The position numbers and the translations under genes are program-made. From Opisthorchis felineus (Eukaryota > Platyhelminthes > Trematoda > Opisthorchiida > Opisthorchiidae), in assembly GCA_004794785.1 (NCBI GenBank), contig SJOL01008635.1, forward strand, positions 1,286,835 to 1,350,834: DNA of 64,000 nucleotides, given 5' to 3'. Shown here piece by piece: positions 13,127 through 27,900 of this stretch; the first letter of the stretch is position 1, and each line of letters opens with the position of its first letter. The notes beneath the pieces were generated by a model that saw only the letters and a list, made by a program, of their open reading frames with translations, was not told the origin of the DNA and did not search any database.

Positions 13127-13164
<38 letters not shown>
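13127..13164. repeat. (TA)n microsatellite
   Basis: Nineteen TA units in a row directly follow the gap. The true length of the tract cannot be known because its left end lies in the N run. Confidence 0.97.
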
Positions 13165-13167
<3 letters not shown>

Positions 13168-14449
13168 GGTGAAGCTCGAACAAAGATGGGCCTAAAATCC
13201 ATTAGCTGTTTCCTTAGTCAGAGTGTCTGAACATGTCTGACATTTCACACTGGAAAATGGATTATTTACTTTTGCCAGTTTAAGAGACTATTAGTATTAA
13301 GTGTAAGAATATACTCTGTTAACATTTCACGGAATAAAAACAACTATTGTCAACCAAAGATTCATCGTCTCGTTGCAGCCACATACATTTTCCGCAACCG
13401 ACTGCTAAGTTTTGCGCCTATCGGAGAATAATAAATTCCAGGTGGATTATTATAGGACGCAAATCGTTCAGCCGGTTTAATGGGGAATTTTGATTTCTAC
13501 AAATCTATTTTGAACTTGACTGATGGTTCATCCGATCGCTGTCACTCGATTTTTCCGTTTTTGTACGCCTGAAGCATAACTAGGCTCCTTATAAAATTTT
13601 CTTCGCCTAGCAGCCCAAACCTTAGCAGCTTGTTAGCTTATCTAATTCAACAATGAACAGTTGCTTTAGGGACCAGTATTCTTGTGATAGTTTATGAACA
13701 CTCTACCTGACTGAGAGTGATGGAGTAATCCCCGGTTCGTGTTGCTATACGAAGCAGTACCCGTCTGTCAAATAATCTCTAAGTTAGCTGTGATAATGTT
13801 TAGATTTCTTTTGGGCTGAACTATTCAGTTGACAAACCAGCAAACATACTTCTGTCACACACGTGGAGTTGGTTATACGATTCCCCCAGGTACATTTCAT
13901 TAACTTTAGTTCAAACCCTTTCTGCCTGAGAATCTCTAGTTTGCTATACATCCAGGTACTCTCTAAACAAATGAACATATTCTGTTTTCATCTCGCAAAT
14001 CTCTTCGGCCCAACTTTTTAAAATGATACAATCCCTTATACGATTTGGAATAGATGTGAATGGTTCGAGAGAGAAGCCGCATGTAGGTATTAGGTTTGTC
14101 CTCAATTTCAGCCGTTCTGTTAGGGGATCTCAAGCATTTTGAACCTGACATTCAGAAACTGAATCAATTTTTCTAGTGTTGGAAGTATCGTGTGCATCGA
14201 ACGGTGCACTGCGATCCAGTAATGTAGGCTTTTAATGACACGTTGGTGACAGGCAGCCAGCATTCCAGAAACCATGTCAAATTCTGTATTACTCCGAGTG
14301 ATACAGTGCATATAAAGACACGCACACCACATCGGACTGTCTAATGCATTCCTCATGTAAACGCCACCGGTAATTACTTTCGTTCCGAGAAGTCGTTCCT
14401 CGAGGAGCCAGTCAGTGCATGACCATGTGATGTGGATTCCATGTTTGAA
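13165..14449. other. non-coding stretch, nothing recognised
   Basis: Only short chance frames are present on both strands; no repeat, RNA or exon signal could be supported. Confidence 0.5.
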
Positions 14450-14620
14450 GCATGAGTGGCGCTTTATCCCGTCAGTTTATCCCGTTTCAACTGCTGGCCG
14501 GGAGTTTGCGGGCTAGAAACCCCCGCAGTTTCATCATTTGCACAATGCTGGTGATTTCTGATAAGGATGAAGCAGTTGTACCGTGCTCCTCGGCTTTTGA
14601 GCATAGATTGTCATTAATTA
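14450..14620 (+). repeat. tRNA-derived hammerhead repeat (copy 2, decayed)
   Basis: This plus-strand segment aligns with the minus-strand copy at 2840-3000 over the tRNA-like head (GAGTGGC, then GCTGGCCGGGAG and GCGGG blocks) and through the ribozyme. Seen: core CTGGTGA at 14548-14554, where the invariant A of CTGATGA is G; a stem II-like segment; GAAG at 14569-14572; and a GTA triplet at 14578-14580. It continues with TCCTCGGCTTTT, matching the flank of copy 1. The core substitution and the broken stem I make an active ribozyme unlikely. Confidence 0.6.
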
Positions 14621-17600
14621 AATGATTACATCTCGAATGAAAAGGACGTACGTGCACGTCTATTTACGCACACAATGTTTGCGCTTATGTATAGGTATCA
14701 GGTCATTTTCCGAAATATGGCGTGAGTCAAGGATTAAATCTCCAAATAGATACGGAAAGTTTGAACCAAGCTTTAACGTCAATAAGTTAATATCATTTGA
14801 CCTTGTCTGCACTTGGAGAAATAATTCCTTTTCGGGGATGTCCCCATGTCCAGATCAAAGATTTTCTACTCAATCCTGTGGCAAGCGCATCTGAAGAGCA
14901 CCAGAAAATATCAAAAATATTCCACCCAGCACTTGGCCTTATCTTAACTCCTGGTAGTTAACGTGCAAATTGGCAGGCGTGTACCTTTTACACGTGTCCC
15001 AATCAATACGAATAACATTATGCTTCCCCTGCATAATACACTTCTTTACCACAAAAATACCTGTTGCCTGGTAGTACGGTGTTCACGCTGTATTAGGCAT
15101 TTAATACGCTGAAGAAAAGTCCACTTATTTCATGCAGATTTGCTCGTGTATCGGTGCTAAAACTAATTAACTTTGACTGGTTGAGAGTACGAACAAATAT
15201 CACTTCGACTGATGCGTCCCGGATTCGCTATTTATTCATCTGTGCGGCTGGATTTTCGTCAGCTCTGTATATTAGTAGTAACCTTCTGGAAGTCCAAACG
15301 TGCACTTCCTAAGAGTAAGTAACAATAATAGTGATATACAGCGTTAGTTATGATGAATCCCTTTGAAGAAAACTAAAAAGACCTGTAGAGTACAAAAGTA
15401 ATAGTTAGATTGCTTGTTATTGACCAGAGAGTCCAGACAGCTCTTACGGTACAGCTTACAATTTGTTGCTATGTCCAATTCTAATATAATATAAGAAGAC
15501 TTTCCACAGAGATCTTGCAGAAGAACAATCTTTCTCAGTACTAGATTTATTACCAGATGAACTAGGACCGACCACATATAATACCTGAATCTAAAACGTC
15601 TAGCTTTCTATGCAGGCAATTTAACAGCATAGCCGATGCCTGGATATCAAATTTTGTTGATCCACAATTATTCATTATTCCCTCACAGAGACTAAGAAGC
15701 ATGCAGAGATATGAAGGGGCCACGATAAGTTAACGATAGAAGTACGCCTACCTGGCTTTTATCCTTCAGTTTTATCATAGTAAAAGGAGCAGCAGAACCA
15801 CCGTTCGATCCACGAAGAATCTTTTTCGAGGGTTCAAAAGCCCAAACAGCTCGCTGTCACGACATGGAAGTTTCTCTTGTCTTCCCTCCCCAGAAATAAA
15901 GAAGAGGCCAATCCTCACTCGTTTGATTAATGATTTACTCCCAGTGAATGTGACACTGGTCCGGATTTACTGCTAGACTCTTACGTTGAACGGTAAAGCT
16001 CATAAGGGTCACTGAGAGATAATCTTATCGATTTGGTTTCCTCAGGGGATGACCAGTGGACGAAACAACTGTACTCTGCTGCATCGTTCACTGAGACATA
16101 TAAGGACAGCAATTGATACTGAAAGCAGTGTAGCTCGAGCTTTGAACGAAATACCCGGGGAAACTTGATACTATGCGCGTTTCCAATAATGGTATTTTGT
16201 TCTAGTGAAATATCATTTCTTCGGTGATCAACTTGTTTTGCGCATATTGTGTGAGTTCAAATTGGAAGATGAACTGTTCCTTCCAGATAGCTACTTGACA
16301 GAAAGTGACGATGAGTGTACATAGGTTCGTTTTGCACTGATATACCCCACCAACGAAAACAAGAACACTGAATCAACAGCATGTTCACACCAAGCAATGT
16401 GAAAATGTTCGTCATAACGTCAAACGAACTAAATAACACACCCGGAAATTACGTAATTTCTTTCAGAAAGGGTTCTATGGGGGTATTGAAAAAACAACTC
16501 AACCGCAAACTTCCTAAACCACTTGGTATTATATAAAGGTGGATTACCGGGTAAGAAGTCAACCGCTATAACATGTTCTCAAATACAGACTAGGTGGTTT
16601 ATACCAAAACGTTTTATCTCTCAAAAATGCAAGAAGGCTATCAGTTGCATATTTTGTTGGAATCGCCTTGGAAAAAGTAAGTTCTCTAGAAACGAGACCA
16701 AGAGATATCCAATAGGACGGTAAGGACTTTTTGAAATCTTTTGAAGATCCAGGCTCATTAAGTGACCCAGTAAAACATTTAATTCAAAAGAATTTATTAT
16801 TTCAATTTTTGGACTGAGAGAGGCCATTGCTATTATTAAGGCCGTCAGTGAAAAGCTCTTCATCCTAGTCTCTATGGAAAAATAGCGAGTCGCTCATTCC
16901 TCTAGCTGAGATGTTTTCTCTATAAATCCCGGGTTGTTTTTTGATATAGAAAGGAAATATAAAGTGATATAATTTGGCAAGACAATTTTAAAGAAAATGC
17001 ATCCGACTCGACTTCCGAGAAACATATCTTGTCGGAAGGCAGCACCAATTTGAACCATTCAGACACCACCCGCTGTTTGATCTGCCTGCTATCTGTGCAA
17101 CCGTAGAGATAGTATTTGAGATCTAACAACTGCCGGGCTTTAACTAGCAAAGCACTTTGAAAACACAATGGCATGTACTCAAGATATATAAACTGGACTG
17201 CCCTACAGTAAGTAATCCAAGGTACCATGGCTGTACGTAGAGGTTTGCAGGCGTCCTCTATGCCTAGTGCAGTGAAAGTGATCAGCTATTTCGTTATCGA
17301 TAAAAATACGCATACATTCTTGGAAAAATATTGTCGAGTTCATCTCGGTCGGTTGAGGGTAAAAAACGAATGTATTGGTTGCAAATGTTTTATTACCAGC
17401 TGTATGACAAAATTATTAAATTGACTGTTACTTCCGAAGCGAAAGAGATCAAAAGCTCGCCATAAAAGGGTAAAGACTTGTTTATCCGGCATCCTACTCC
17501 TCCTAGATTTTCCGCTGAGAATTTCTATGTTTGGGATTGGCCGTATAAAACTGCTTGCGTGTTCCCATCTGCTGTATCCGTAATCATCACCTGCACCGTA

Positions 17601-20600
17601 TTAACTTCCTTCATCTCAGCTCCTGCTGACTTGCTCGCAATGTTTTAATGTTTTTTTATCTGAGGTCAACGACCATTGAGAAGTAATTTTTACTGTCTTC
17701 TGTTTACCTTACATTAATATTTTTCATATATTTGCCATCATTCCACTCAATTTTTGTTGGTGAGTTCTAAACATGTTACAATTGCAAACGTATCTCCCTT
17801 ATTTTCCGCGATTTAAAAGTTGCAGTTTCACTAACGGAAACAATCACTGTTAAAGTCTGAAGCAATTGTACTGAGCGACATTCTGGTTTCTCTTGAGGTC
17901 ATTTGCAAAGAATGACTTTTATATCCACTAATATCGTCTCCTGCATAGATCCAGTAAGCTTCATGCCAATCTGTGCTGTGGCTTCCTTCGTAATTCACTC
18001 TTTACTTCGCGATGTAATCTAGCCTACACTTTCAGCTTTGGCTAGTTTTCATTCGATATGACGCCTATACTAATTGAAAAAGAAAGTCTGACCCTCGTGT
18101 CAACAACACTAAGAGTCGTCAATCACTCGTCGTCCGTTTTATAAGGTCTCCAAAATCTGTCTTCCAACACCTGCAGGTTACATTTATAGCAATAAAGTTT
18201 AGATTGAACCTTTTTAAGAGGGCCTGCCAGCTACATCAAAAAGCTGACAATTCATACAATCATGTGAGAACCTTCCACTCCGTAGAAGAAAAAGATAAAT
18301 TTGATAGAAATCCCAAGACCACACCAATCCGAGAATCTTTGAATAGCGCAATACTGGTCATTGGCTTGTAACGACTTTCAGCAACCTTATCTCATTATCT
18401 TCCGTCAAGAATTTTCCTTCAGGCCTCACAGGTCTACAAGTAATCTTTGCAAGGAAAACGACGTCAGTGTAGTAGCACACAGAAATACATTTGTAACCTA
18501 TCGTTTTAGAATCACTCTTAAGGATCGACGAAGTCCTGCAGCTAAATGAAGCGGACCAGTAGGAAAGTCGGACTGAGTAAAAACGCCCAGTGCTTCAACC
18601 ACCTATTCTAACCACAAGTCAACCTTCAAAGGTTTATGAAGCTTCTGAATCTTTAAAAGAGTTTGGATTATTTTCCTCTCCTTTGACAAGTTCGCCAACA
18701 TTTGTGTCAAGTTCCAGGTTTTATAAAGGAGTTTAGTGGCTTTACCTCAGATGGGGCCAACTATAATTGTTGATTCTCATCACCCTCTGTGCTTTGTGCA
18801 TATTTTGCCACTTTTCTCGATGTTAATCACTTCTACTCACTTCTATCCCACTAATCAGATGCTTAATGTAAAATGGACACTTTAACGTCTCTGAATTCAG
18901 GGGTTATATTTACGCGATTGACGACATCTACCAGATCTAATGGGCTATTATCAATTACCTATGAATTTGTCCAGTTAAAAAATGAGGCACGTATCCTTTT
19001 CATATTACCAAAACAGGATGCTGTCGAACACTATTGTCACCTTTTGAAATGAATAGGCCGTACTGCTAGGAGAGTCGCCTTTCCTTCGGCAAACTGACTT
19101 CAAAAAACAAACTGCACATAATGAGCCGGTTTCTCCAGTATCACAGTTTAATTGGATTTGTACGAAGGTTTGAAAACAGCGGATGTTTTATAATCTAAAT
19201 GCACACAATCGCTCATTGTGTGTCAAGCTGTGCACACCTAAGAACTGAGTGATGATCATGATTTACTGACCACTGATTTTAGATTGCAGCTGACAGATCG
19301 CAGCTGCATTCAGTTCAGTTGCTCGTTTCACATTGTACGGAGTCTCTTGATGCTTCTTCGGTTACCTGATAGACTGCACGCATGTGATCGTGTCTGGTTG
19401 GAAACTTTTGCACTCTCACAAATATAGTAGCAGCCTTTAAAAGGATTGGAGAGCAAGCTGTTTTTTTTACTTTTTTCCACAAAATAACACGATGAAAGCG
19501 TTTATTTTCTTATTTACAACTTCAGCTTCAATAACTTGCGAGTTGTTCAAACAGTGGGATCACTTAACGCAAAGTTGTCAGACAGTATGCCACGAAGCAG
19601 GCCAGTCATCGCTATAGTAAGTTCATTTCGATTTTTTCTACGGACTTGTGTGCCTCTGTCCGTCACTGTGGTTTGCCTCTCATCTACGAAAGTACTGTGA
19701 GTAACATCAATAACCCAATACTGAATCTTCAGAGTTCCTAAGGTAAAACTAAAAAACGATTTATTCGTCGTTATGGACCAGTTGGTCCTGAGGTTTACCG
19801 ATGCGCCCACAGAAATGTTAAAACCGTTAACTTTCAAAAGGTGATTACATTCAGGCAAGATTTCAGTAACCATATAACTTGAAACCAGGCACAGCTACTA
19901 CTCATATTAGGGAAACTCCGAATGCTGCTGAATGAATTATCGCAGTTTTCGAATTAAATAACTCTGGAAATCAGCAGAGAAATTACAAGTGGTTTATTTT
20001 CATGCATCCATTTCTCCCAATGAATTTAATGAGTAATGAGAAGCAGTCTAAAAAGACAGACTGAACTTAGATATTTGGTATATCTCATCCGCTGTTCACC
20101 TATATCCAAATTAAAGGCTGGAGTAAGTCAATTGACTGATAAGTTGATAGTAAATCACACATAGGCCGGCGAAATTGTTACGGCAAGCAAAGGACACTAA
20201 ACCCCATATGTAGTTGTATGAAAGCAATAGGGCTATAGATATGATTCAATACTGGTCTTCCCAAGGTAAGGTGAGGTGAGGTTAGCCACAAGCCGGTTGT
20301 GTTGCGTCAGGTCTCCGCCGCTTCAGCAATGTTGACCAGACGATTGTTGTTGTGTATTGGTTCTTTACATTTGTTGAAACCATTCATACAAGTGACGAAA
20401 GATTATGCGGCGCTAGAGTTTTAGGATATTAAGTACTAGGTTCTTCAGGGCGTATTCAAAAATCTTCGCTAGCGCAAGCGCCCTAGGAAAGGCCTAAAGA
20501 GGAGAAGGCACCCAACGATTCTGGTTTGTCCATCTTCGTTTCTCTTGGCATTCTTTGTGTTTTGCTGCAATTTGTCACCAAATATTTTGCCGGAATTCCA

Positions 20601-21821
20601 CATCCAATTCTGTAACAAAACTTTTTAAGAAGGTTGCTAATAGACCATGAAGACACTGGTTTTGATCAATATTTAGCCGTTAAGCACACCAAATGTTCCC
20701 ACAATAAAAGTACTCATTTTTACGTAAATAGCAGTCAAGAAACTTTCCAATGCTTCACTGTAAATATTATGCTATGGCTGCTTGAGCCACTTTTTCACAA
20801 GGCAACTACTCGATCAAGTAATTCCCAATGGGCGCGTTGGTCATTCTTCACCTGAATTATTCCTGTAAAGGAAGCATATTTTCATGATGTCAGACGCGCA
20901 GTGTAAAAGGCGAATAGATAATCTGCAAAAAAGAAACAGATCGAAAAGTGACAGTAAACATTAGTTTGGATTGGGGTGTCATGGAGACTGCGTATCATAA
21001 CGATAAACCTGTCATACCCCGACTGAAACGCCCTTGACTTATGAAACCTGTAGCAACTTAGCTCTGCGTGTTACACACCATTGTTAACAGTATTCAGTGT
21101 GATTAATCGTAGTCAAGTCAACTTTTAGTGCGAAAATGTGGAAGTTACGTTATTCTGGTAAAATTATATGCATTTTCTCTGACACTCAACCCTTGGTTAC
21201 AACTGCAACGGTGACTTGCTTTACGCACATAGAAACAGGTAAGCACCCCTAGAAATCTGATGCTCACTTTATCTAATGGATGATGCCGTTCATGGCTGTC
21301 TGTGTACTAGTTTGTCTACTGGGTTTTGGCATAGCAGTGACGGAGAACGGCATCTGATTAGGGGGTAACATGCAGAGTAATGGCTTCCACATTTAGTATC
21401 ATTAATAACAGTGTCTTCAGAGAGCCAGCCGATCGATTGTCTAGCATAAACAGCTTGAAAAAGTTATGATTTCCCAACCTATTCCGCTGCATGCAACGGC
21501 TGGGTATTTTCCGCCTGAAATGCTCACCTGCCCGCAGTGTTCGCAAAAAACCTGGTATCAGAGCAACATATTAATGCGTCTTGTTTCATTAAGGAGGCCA
21601 ATACCTTCGTCACTTTGCACTTTATTGTAGTTTTATTTTTTGTGCACTTTATATATTTTCCATACTAAGCTAAGTTTATGTATAGGGCTTATCGTACAAT
21701 CCTGAAGCTGGTTTATAAGGATTTTCCTATCTACTATCTTGCCAGGAAGTAACGACCCAGAATTCATCCAAACCCTCAGAATAACAAGAAACACTGATTA
21801 ACATTAGGATTTTCCGATAGA
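14621..21821. other. non-coding stretch upstream of the LIM gene
   Basis: I find no exon, RNA gene or element that can be supported. The promoter and any 5' untranslated exon of the gene starting at 21822 should lie here or further left, but no TATA box or splice pair is distinctive enough to call. Open frames are short and show no known motif. Confidence 0.5.
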
Positions 21822-21971
21822 ATGACTTTTACTTTGGGAGACGGTGATGGCAAGTCGGAAACAAATAAGACTATCCAATCACCTACGGATGAGTTGGACA
21901 GCTTGTTGGCAAGCAACTCCATCACCGAAGACGACTACGTTGCCCAGAGTGCTCCTTTGAACTTGGAAGAC
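21822..21971 (+). CDS. LIM gene exon 1, start codon
   Basis: The ATG at 21822 is the first in its frame after a TGA at 21795-21797 and has A at -3. The 50 codons are rich in Asp, Glu, Ser and Thr. The exon ends at GAC before GTGAGA (21972), in phase 0. The downstream intron is only 165 bases and has no in-frame stop, so retention or a later donor would also keep the frame. An upstream untranslated exon is possible. Confidence 0.6.
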
Positions 21972-24900
21972 GTGAGACATCCATATGAGTTACCGCCGCA
22001 CAATTGTGTTGTGACGTGCCATATTTTGTTCAGCGCCTGTTATAGTCTTGGCAAGTCATGTTGTAACTCCGTATCTGCATGTGAAACCACAATTTTCCCA
22101 CCCCTAAGTCGGCTATTCTCTTTTTCTTGTTTTCAGTACGATAGCAGACTTTTCTACGACTCCCACGGTAAGCCGTCATCGTTTTATAGTACTCCAATAT
22201 CCGCATTCTTGATGAAATCCGTTAACATAGCGTAGGACAGGTGATGCTGATAATTCCTCCTTCTGGCTTGCTTATCTCGTGATATCCCGGGTATTGGTCC
22301 TACCTGTTGGATAGTATGATACGTGACATTAGTTTACAGGATTCACGGGGTGACTGTGCAGTAGACTGGGTGAAAACATAGTTGGATATCTTCTGAAGGT
22401 ATAGACCGATTAAAGCCGCTCAAGTGAATCATACCGTCCAAAATTTGGCCGCAGTGTAAAACCACTTGTTCAAAGGGCACTTCATTCTTTTATGTGGCTA
22501 GCTTATGCTTTTCTACATCCTATTGTGCGCTACACTTTAAGTAAGATACTAAAAAATACTAACGAGGCTAATGGTTCAAATCAAGCCAGGAGTTTTGGAG
22601 TCCGAAGGAAACCTAGACAAGATGTGGAGAAAAAAATCCATCAACCCTGGTGTTAAAGCATTAGTGAATACACTGTGGATCTTAACCTACTGCTGATAAG
22701 AAAAATGAGGGCCGTAAACAGGCAGTAGTCTCTCAAACACTTGAATCAAAGCTTTTTGAGTATATCTAAGTTCCCGAAGTAAAAATGGCTCCCAACAATA
22801 CTTGTCGAGTTGACGTTCGACAAGAGTCACTCTACTAGCCGGTTGCACTGAGAAACCAGTTGCTGGATATTCTGCCGAACCAAAAATCACATACCAAGTA
22901 GGTCGCCGAATGTTATCATAACGCACTTGTTGTAGGTATTTAATAGGATTTCATTCAACGGCGTACCAGTAGATATAACTTCTATTGAGTGATATTCTCG
23001 AGTAATTCTTGGTGGCCAGGCAATTGTTAGGGATCCTAACTTTCTGCTGACTCCCAGATACAGGCAAACTTATAAGTTTATGCCGTTTAAGGCACAAGGG
23101 GACAGAAAGATCCCTTAGATAAATAACGTGTTCAAATATGCGTATGCTAATAAGCAAGCTCCAGGAATGTAAACTGTCAACAACACCTGCAAAATATTTG
23201 GCAGAGTTTTTAGCAAACTCGCACCCACCAGGGTCATGCAGCTTCAGTGACGAAACAACCTGTACACTGATGATATGCAAACGTGTTATTCTTTGTTTTT
23301 TTAGCCTCTAAGGCATTCGTTGCTGGCGAGGAACATTTCCACCAGCCGCACTTCTATTCTCCTGGTGCAGGACGAATCCAAAAATTGTAAAGCATACTGC
23401 GATGATATAATACCTTTCGAAGTCTAAATGACCAAGTTGAACAAGTTAGAATGGCGTTCATTTCAGAAAGGTTTCGTCAAGTAGACTGTGCCTATTGTTG
23501 CTGCCACCAAGTGACAATTTTATGTGCTAAAGTTGTTACTTCCATTTTACTCTGTTCTATTCAGCTTCGGATACTGAGACAATTGACGAAAGTTCTATCG
23601 AGGGGGAAATTGAGATAAGTCGTCCAATGGCTGATCAATGGAGTGAAACAGCATATGTAAGTACTTAAGGGAAACCTGGCTTCGGTGCGCCGAAGCCTTT
23701 TCATTGGGATCTGTATCAAACATCTGCTTTTGAATTCTGTATAAGTTTAGACGTATGTTTGTTGCCGACTACAGACAGGGTCACATACATTCGTGTGAAA
23801 ATTGTCTGATTTGGCCGCGTTACCGGTAACAAGGTCACCTTTAGTTTATCACAAGAGAATCGGACGTCACCTTCACGACGAATAAATGCTAAGCAAAACT
23901 CACTAGATTTGAACAACGATTACTTTTCAAGGGACGAACTTGTCGCAAAATGACAATTTTTCCGGTCTAGAACATAAGATAAGGCTGCTCCCATTACCCC
24001 GAAACCGTTCTTATCCATAGTATCCTTGCATCTATTTACCTTTATCAGAACTTTCACTTACACTGTGGCACATCAGAGGTGGCCGGTTTACCAGCCAGAA
24101 TACCAGTGCAATCTACATGCGTACAAAAATTTGCGTTATCTTCTTAGTTCACTGCAAAAGTCCTAGTTTCCTAAGCTTGCATTGTTAGGGGAAACTTCAC
24201 TGGGCTTCCTGATAGCACACAGGCGAAGTTTACATATAAACTTGTTTTCACCTGCAGTAATATATTTTTTTCTGTTTTCGGCGGACCTGGTGAGATTCCT
24301 GGGATGCCGTATTATTATATAGCTTCTGTAACCGTAGACACTTTGGTAGATGACTATTCTGCTGCTAGTAAAATGTGTATTCCATAAAATCGTTGGGTGA
24401 CTTATGCAAAATATAGTTGGAACTTGACATCTGTTTGTTTAAACACAGTAAGTCCTTGGAGCGCTTCCCCACGTGATTGTTATAGATGTGAGCTGCATAC
24501 TTGGCTATGCAGCTTTGAACATGGTCTGGGAGAGCTAAAATGTTGACATGTAAAACGTCGTTGATTTGGATCCCCCAGATTTTCGATTTTACTTGTCCAA
24601 CGTTCGACAACCTAATTGGCCATCCTTGGTTGTACGCCAGCCAACCACGGAAGACTCCTCAAGGTGGAGAATGTTAAACTGACAGCAATAGTTTGTTGAC
24701 CATTTAAGATCAGTTAACGCAGCTATGTTTGCGATTCCAGTACTAAGTTCCACACTTACGTTCTACCTAGAATCAACCAGCTCAGACGGTAGATCCAATT
24801 TGACTTCGTTTATCTCAAATGTTTTTTTCAAGTTTCCAAATATGACAAAATTGATAGTGGGTCTAAACACGCAATTATTTGATAAAAAATTGCGAAGAGT

Positions 24901-27900
24901 AACCTAGAGACTATTTAGTATTAATTGCATCGAAAAATCTCTCTTTGTAGACATCACAAAATAATTCTAGAACAAGCTTATTCTGACCTTGCCATAAGCA
25001 ATGGTTTGAGGTTTTTACAACCCTTTTGAAAGTCTCACAACTGTTCAGTACCCTTTTATAACAGCAACATTTATGAGCCACATTCTCGTCCTTAATATGC
25101 CGGACTTCGTAAAAAGCCCCTAATGAATCTATACTCAGTGCAACATTTATCACACGTCTAAATGAATGATGATTATGCAGCTGTACCGCAAATAGATGTC
25201 ATGGACAGAACAACAGCGCGCCCTTGTCAGTCTTAGTGAAGCGGTCCACAAAAACGTTGGTAGCACTACTGTGATCGGAAAACTAGTTGGGTCAAGCTAG
25301 GGTAAAGATTTTCACGTTTCCCCTTTTCAACCGCTGAAGCCATTACAAGTCATTACAAGCTTAGACAATCGACCCTTTGTCACATGAGCGTCCCTTGGAG
25401 GCAACCGCGCTATTACAAGCTCTTGACGCCTGGGTCAAATTAATATCACTGCCTAAACGTGAGTTGTTTTCAGCCCTGTAGACCTCTTTTCACGGCGGCA
25501 CAGTCAGTTCTCTCTATCCCATCGTCTTCGAGTACTATTCGCTTGATAAATTTGAGGTCAGGTTTTCTGCTGCGGCAGCACCAAATGCGTGCGTCCTGGA
25601 TTACAAGCTGGTTGATATGTATGAACATGCATGTGGTTGGTCATTCGTGGCTGTTTTTTTATAAACCTGACACCGGAGATTCAGGAATTGCTAGGTGAAC
25701 AGTTAGGACTCTGATATTTAGAAATGGTACGTTGAAAGACTGTAGAGCAGATTGATGTTGATCAAACTAAAAGAAATACCCTAGTTTTGTTGCGTCTTAA
25801 GCCGCACTGAATTTCATGTTTTTTCTTTTGCGCTTCCAGGCCACCGTCCTTCGGCAACATGTGAACCGGAACCACACATCCTTCCACAACTCCTTTCCAG
25901 TTGTCAAGTCTATATGGTTAGGGCCGGTAGAACTCGATCGAGAAAACCTTGACAACGGACTAATGGTGGGTTTGCATGTCACTTATTATCATGCAAATAT
26001 AACTGGTTTGGACTAAACTTGCTGACAAATAAGGGTAGTCATGCGAATTGACTACTCGCGCATACCGAATAATCTACTCCAGGAGAAAAATATCCTTGAT
26101 TTGACAAGCATTTTTACTTTGTTTTCTGATTTGGTGATGGCCCAACGGGGTCACTGTGGCAAAATATAGCCATGGATTTAATTTCCGGCCTCTGTCGGAT
26201 GAAACATATAAATAACCTCAGGAATATGCAGTCTTACGTGAATTCATACAAGGCATGAATGGTCGCTTACACTCATTCCCACCATGTTGCTGCTAGAGGG
26301 TTACATTTACAGGACCAGATTTCAGGCGATTTCAAGCCTGGTTTTTTAGGCAAACAGAAACTAAAGGAGACAAGAACAGCAGCGTGTAACTGAAACAGAT
26401 TCACGAAGTAAGCGAAGCAAGCGTGGTAATACCAGTCCTCCGCTCATGCTGGACGCACCTGAATTATCACGTGTGAACAGACGAACGTGTTAGCGCTTGA
26501 ACGGCGTGAACTCCAAAAATCCCGAAACCATCTACAACAGGTCAAAAATTATCCAGTAGGTTCCAGGCTTTTGTGGAGCTACCTGACTTAGAAGTCGCGA
26601 CAGAAGGGACAGTCGATCAACAAAACGTGGACAGTTAATGGGTCGCTGTTTGAGGCGTCCAGCAAAACCAACCACATCTTTCAAGCGCGCGCATGTCTGA
26701 CTTTTCAGACGTGATACTTCAGGTGTGCCCAGCATGCGCTGATGGAGTAGTCACGCTTTTCTAACATGTCAGATGTTCGGAGTTCAAACCCCCACGCAGT
26801 CGACGGTATGCACTTTTGATGATCCCGAATAGGAGTAAAACTCCAGGACACTGCTTAACCTTTTTGGAATGGAATCACTAGAAAAATTGTGCCGGGACAT
26901 GAGGAAAAATTTCAGACGAGTGTGGTGTGAAGGTGAATTTCACAACCCACTTCAACTAATGATTTTTTTCCTACAATAAATCAAAATCTATGTGCCCCGA
27001 AAGCAGCAAGATTTTAGCACAATGTAACGAAGCATGTCAGTGGAAACAGTAGCACTCTGGTACCAGCTTAACAGATCTTTATAGAAATAGACTGCACTTC
27101 ACAGAACACCACCCAGAAGACTAGGAAGAACTCTGTCATTTCACCACCACTTTTGCCCCACAATAGGCTCATGAAGCATTCATAGTTGTCCGAGTTTCAT
27201 CAAAACTTTTTGGCAATTGAAACTGTCAAATATAATTGTAGACAGGCACTCACTTTTACGTCATTATGGTTAACATGTGGCTGAATTTCTAGTTTATAAT
27301 ATTTTTTAACTAAATTTGCTCCATGAAGACCGCCCCAGGTTTCAGCTGGAACGTTATTAATTCTGTTTACGTGCTTTCCTTGATAACAAACAACTCAAAG
27401 TTCGACCAAACTCTTGGGCAGCCAATTGTTCGTTTCTTACTTTCGCAACCGGCTGGTAGGTCCAGTCTCCGCATCTCCATGACACATGCTTAGTGTTTGG
27501 AAAACAAGCTCACTAACATGCAGAGAAACAATCGTATGCAAACAGAGAGAAAGTTCAGAGAGCGGACCAACCAGATGGGCCTCAATTTATTGTCCAAGCT
27601 TTCTCTAACTAGTGTCACATCAAAGCAGCAACTTCAGTATGTTGACTATTCTCTGAGCTGACAAGTGGAATGGTCCTTGTGCAGTAAGTTTTGTAGAAGA
27701 CTGTTATGAACGAGCGACTTATATGAAATTTGGCCATGTCGCCTGCAAACACCAAATTAGACTTCATGTGAGAGCATCAAGCAGCCAGACCAATTGTGAA
27801 ACACAATAATTAAAGTGAAATTTTGATACAGACCAGCATGGTTGAAGAGCGGGTTATGAGATGCGGGATTTGAGAAGGATTGGTTAATGGGCCTTTAGCC

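Noticed and set aside
12310..13202. Open frames of about 280 codons across the gap on both strands
   Set aside because: They consist almost wholly of undetermined bases and TA repeats.
25474..25557. Exon-like segment after TTGTTTTCAG
   Set aside because: Its only sensible donor leaves phase 2, which puts an early stop in the next exon at 25840.
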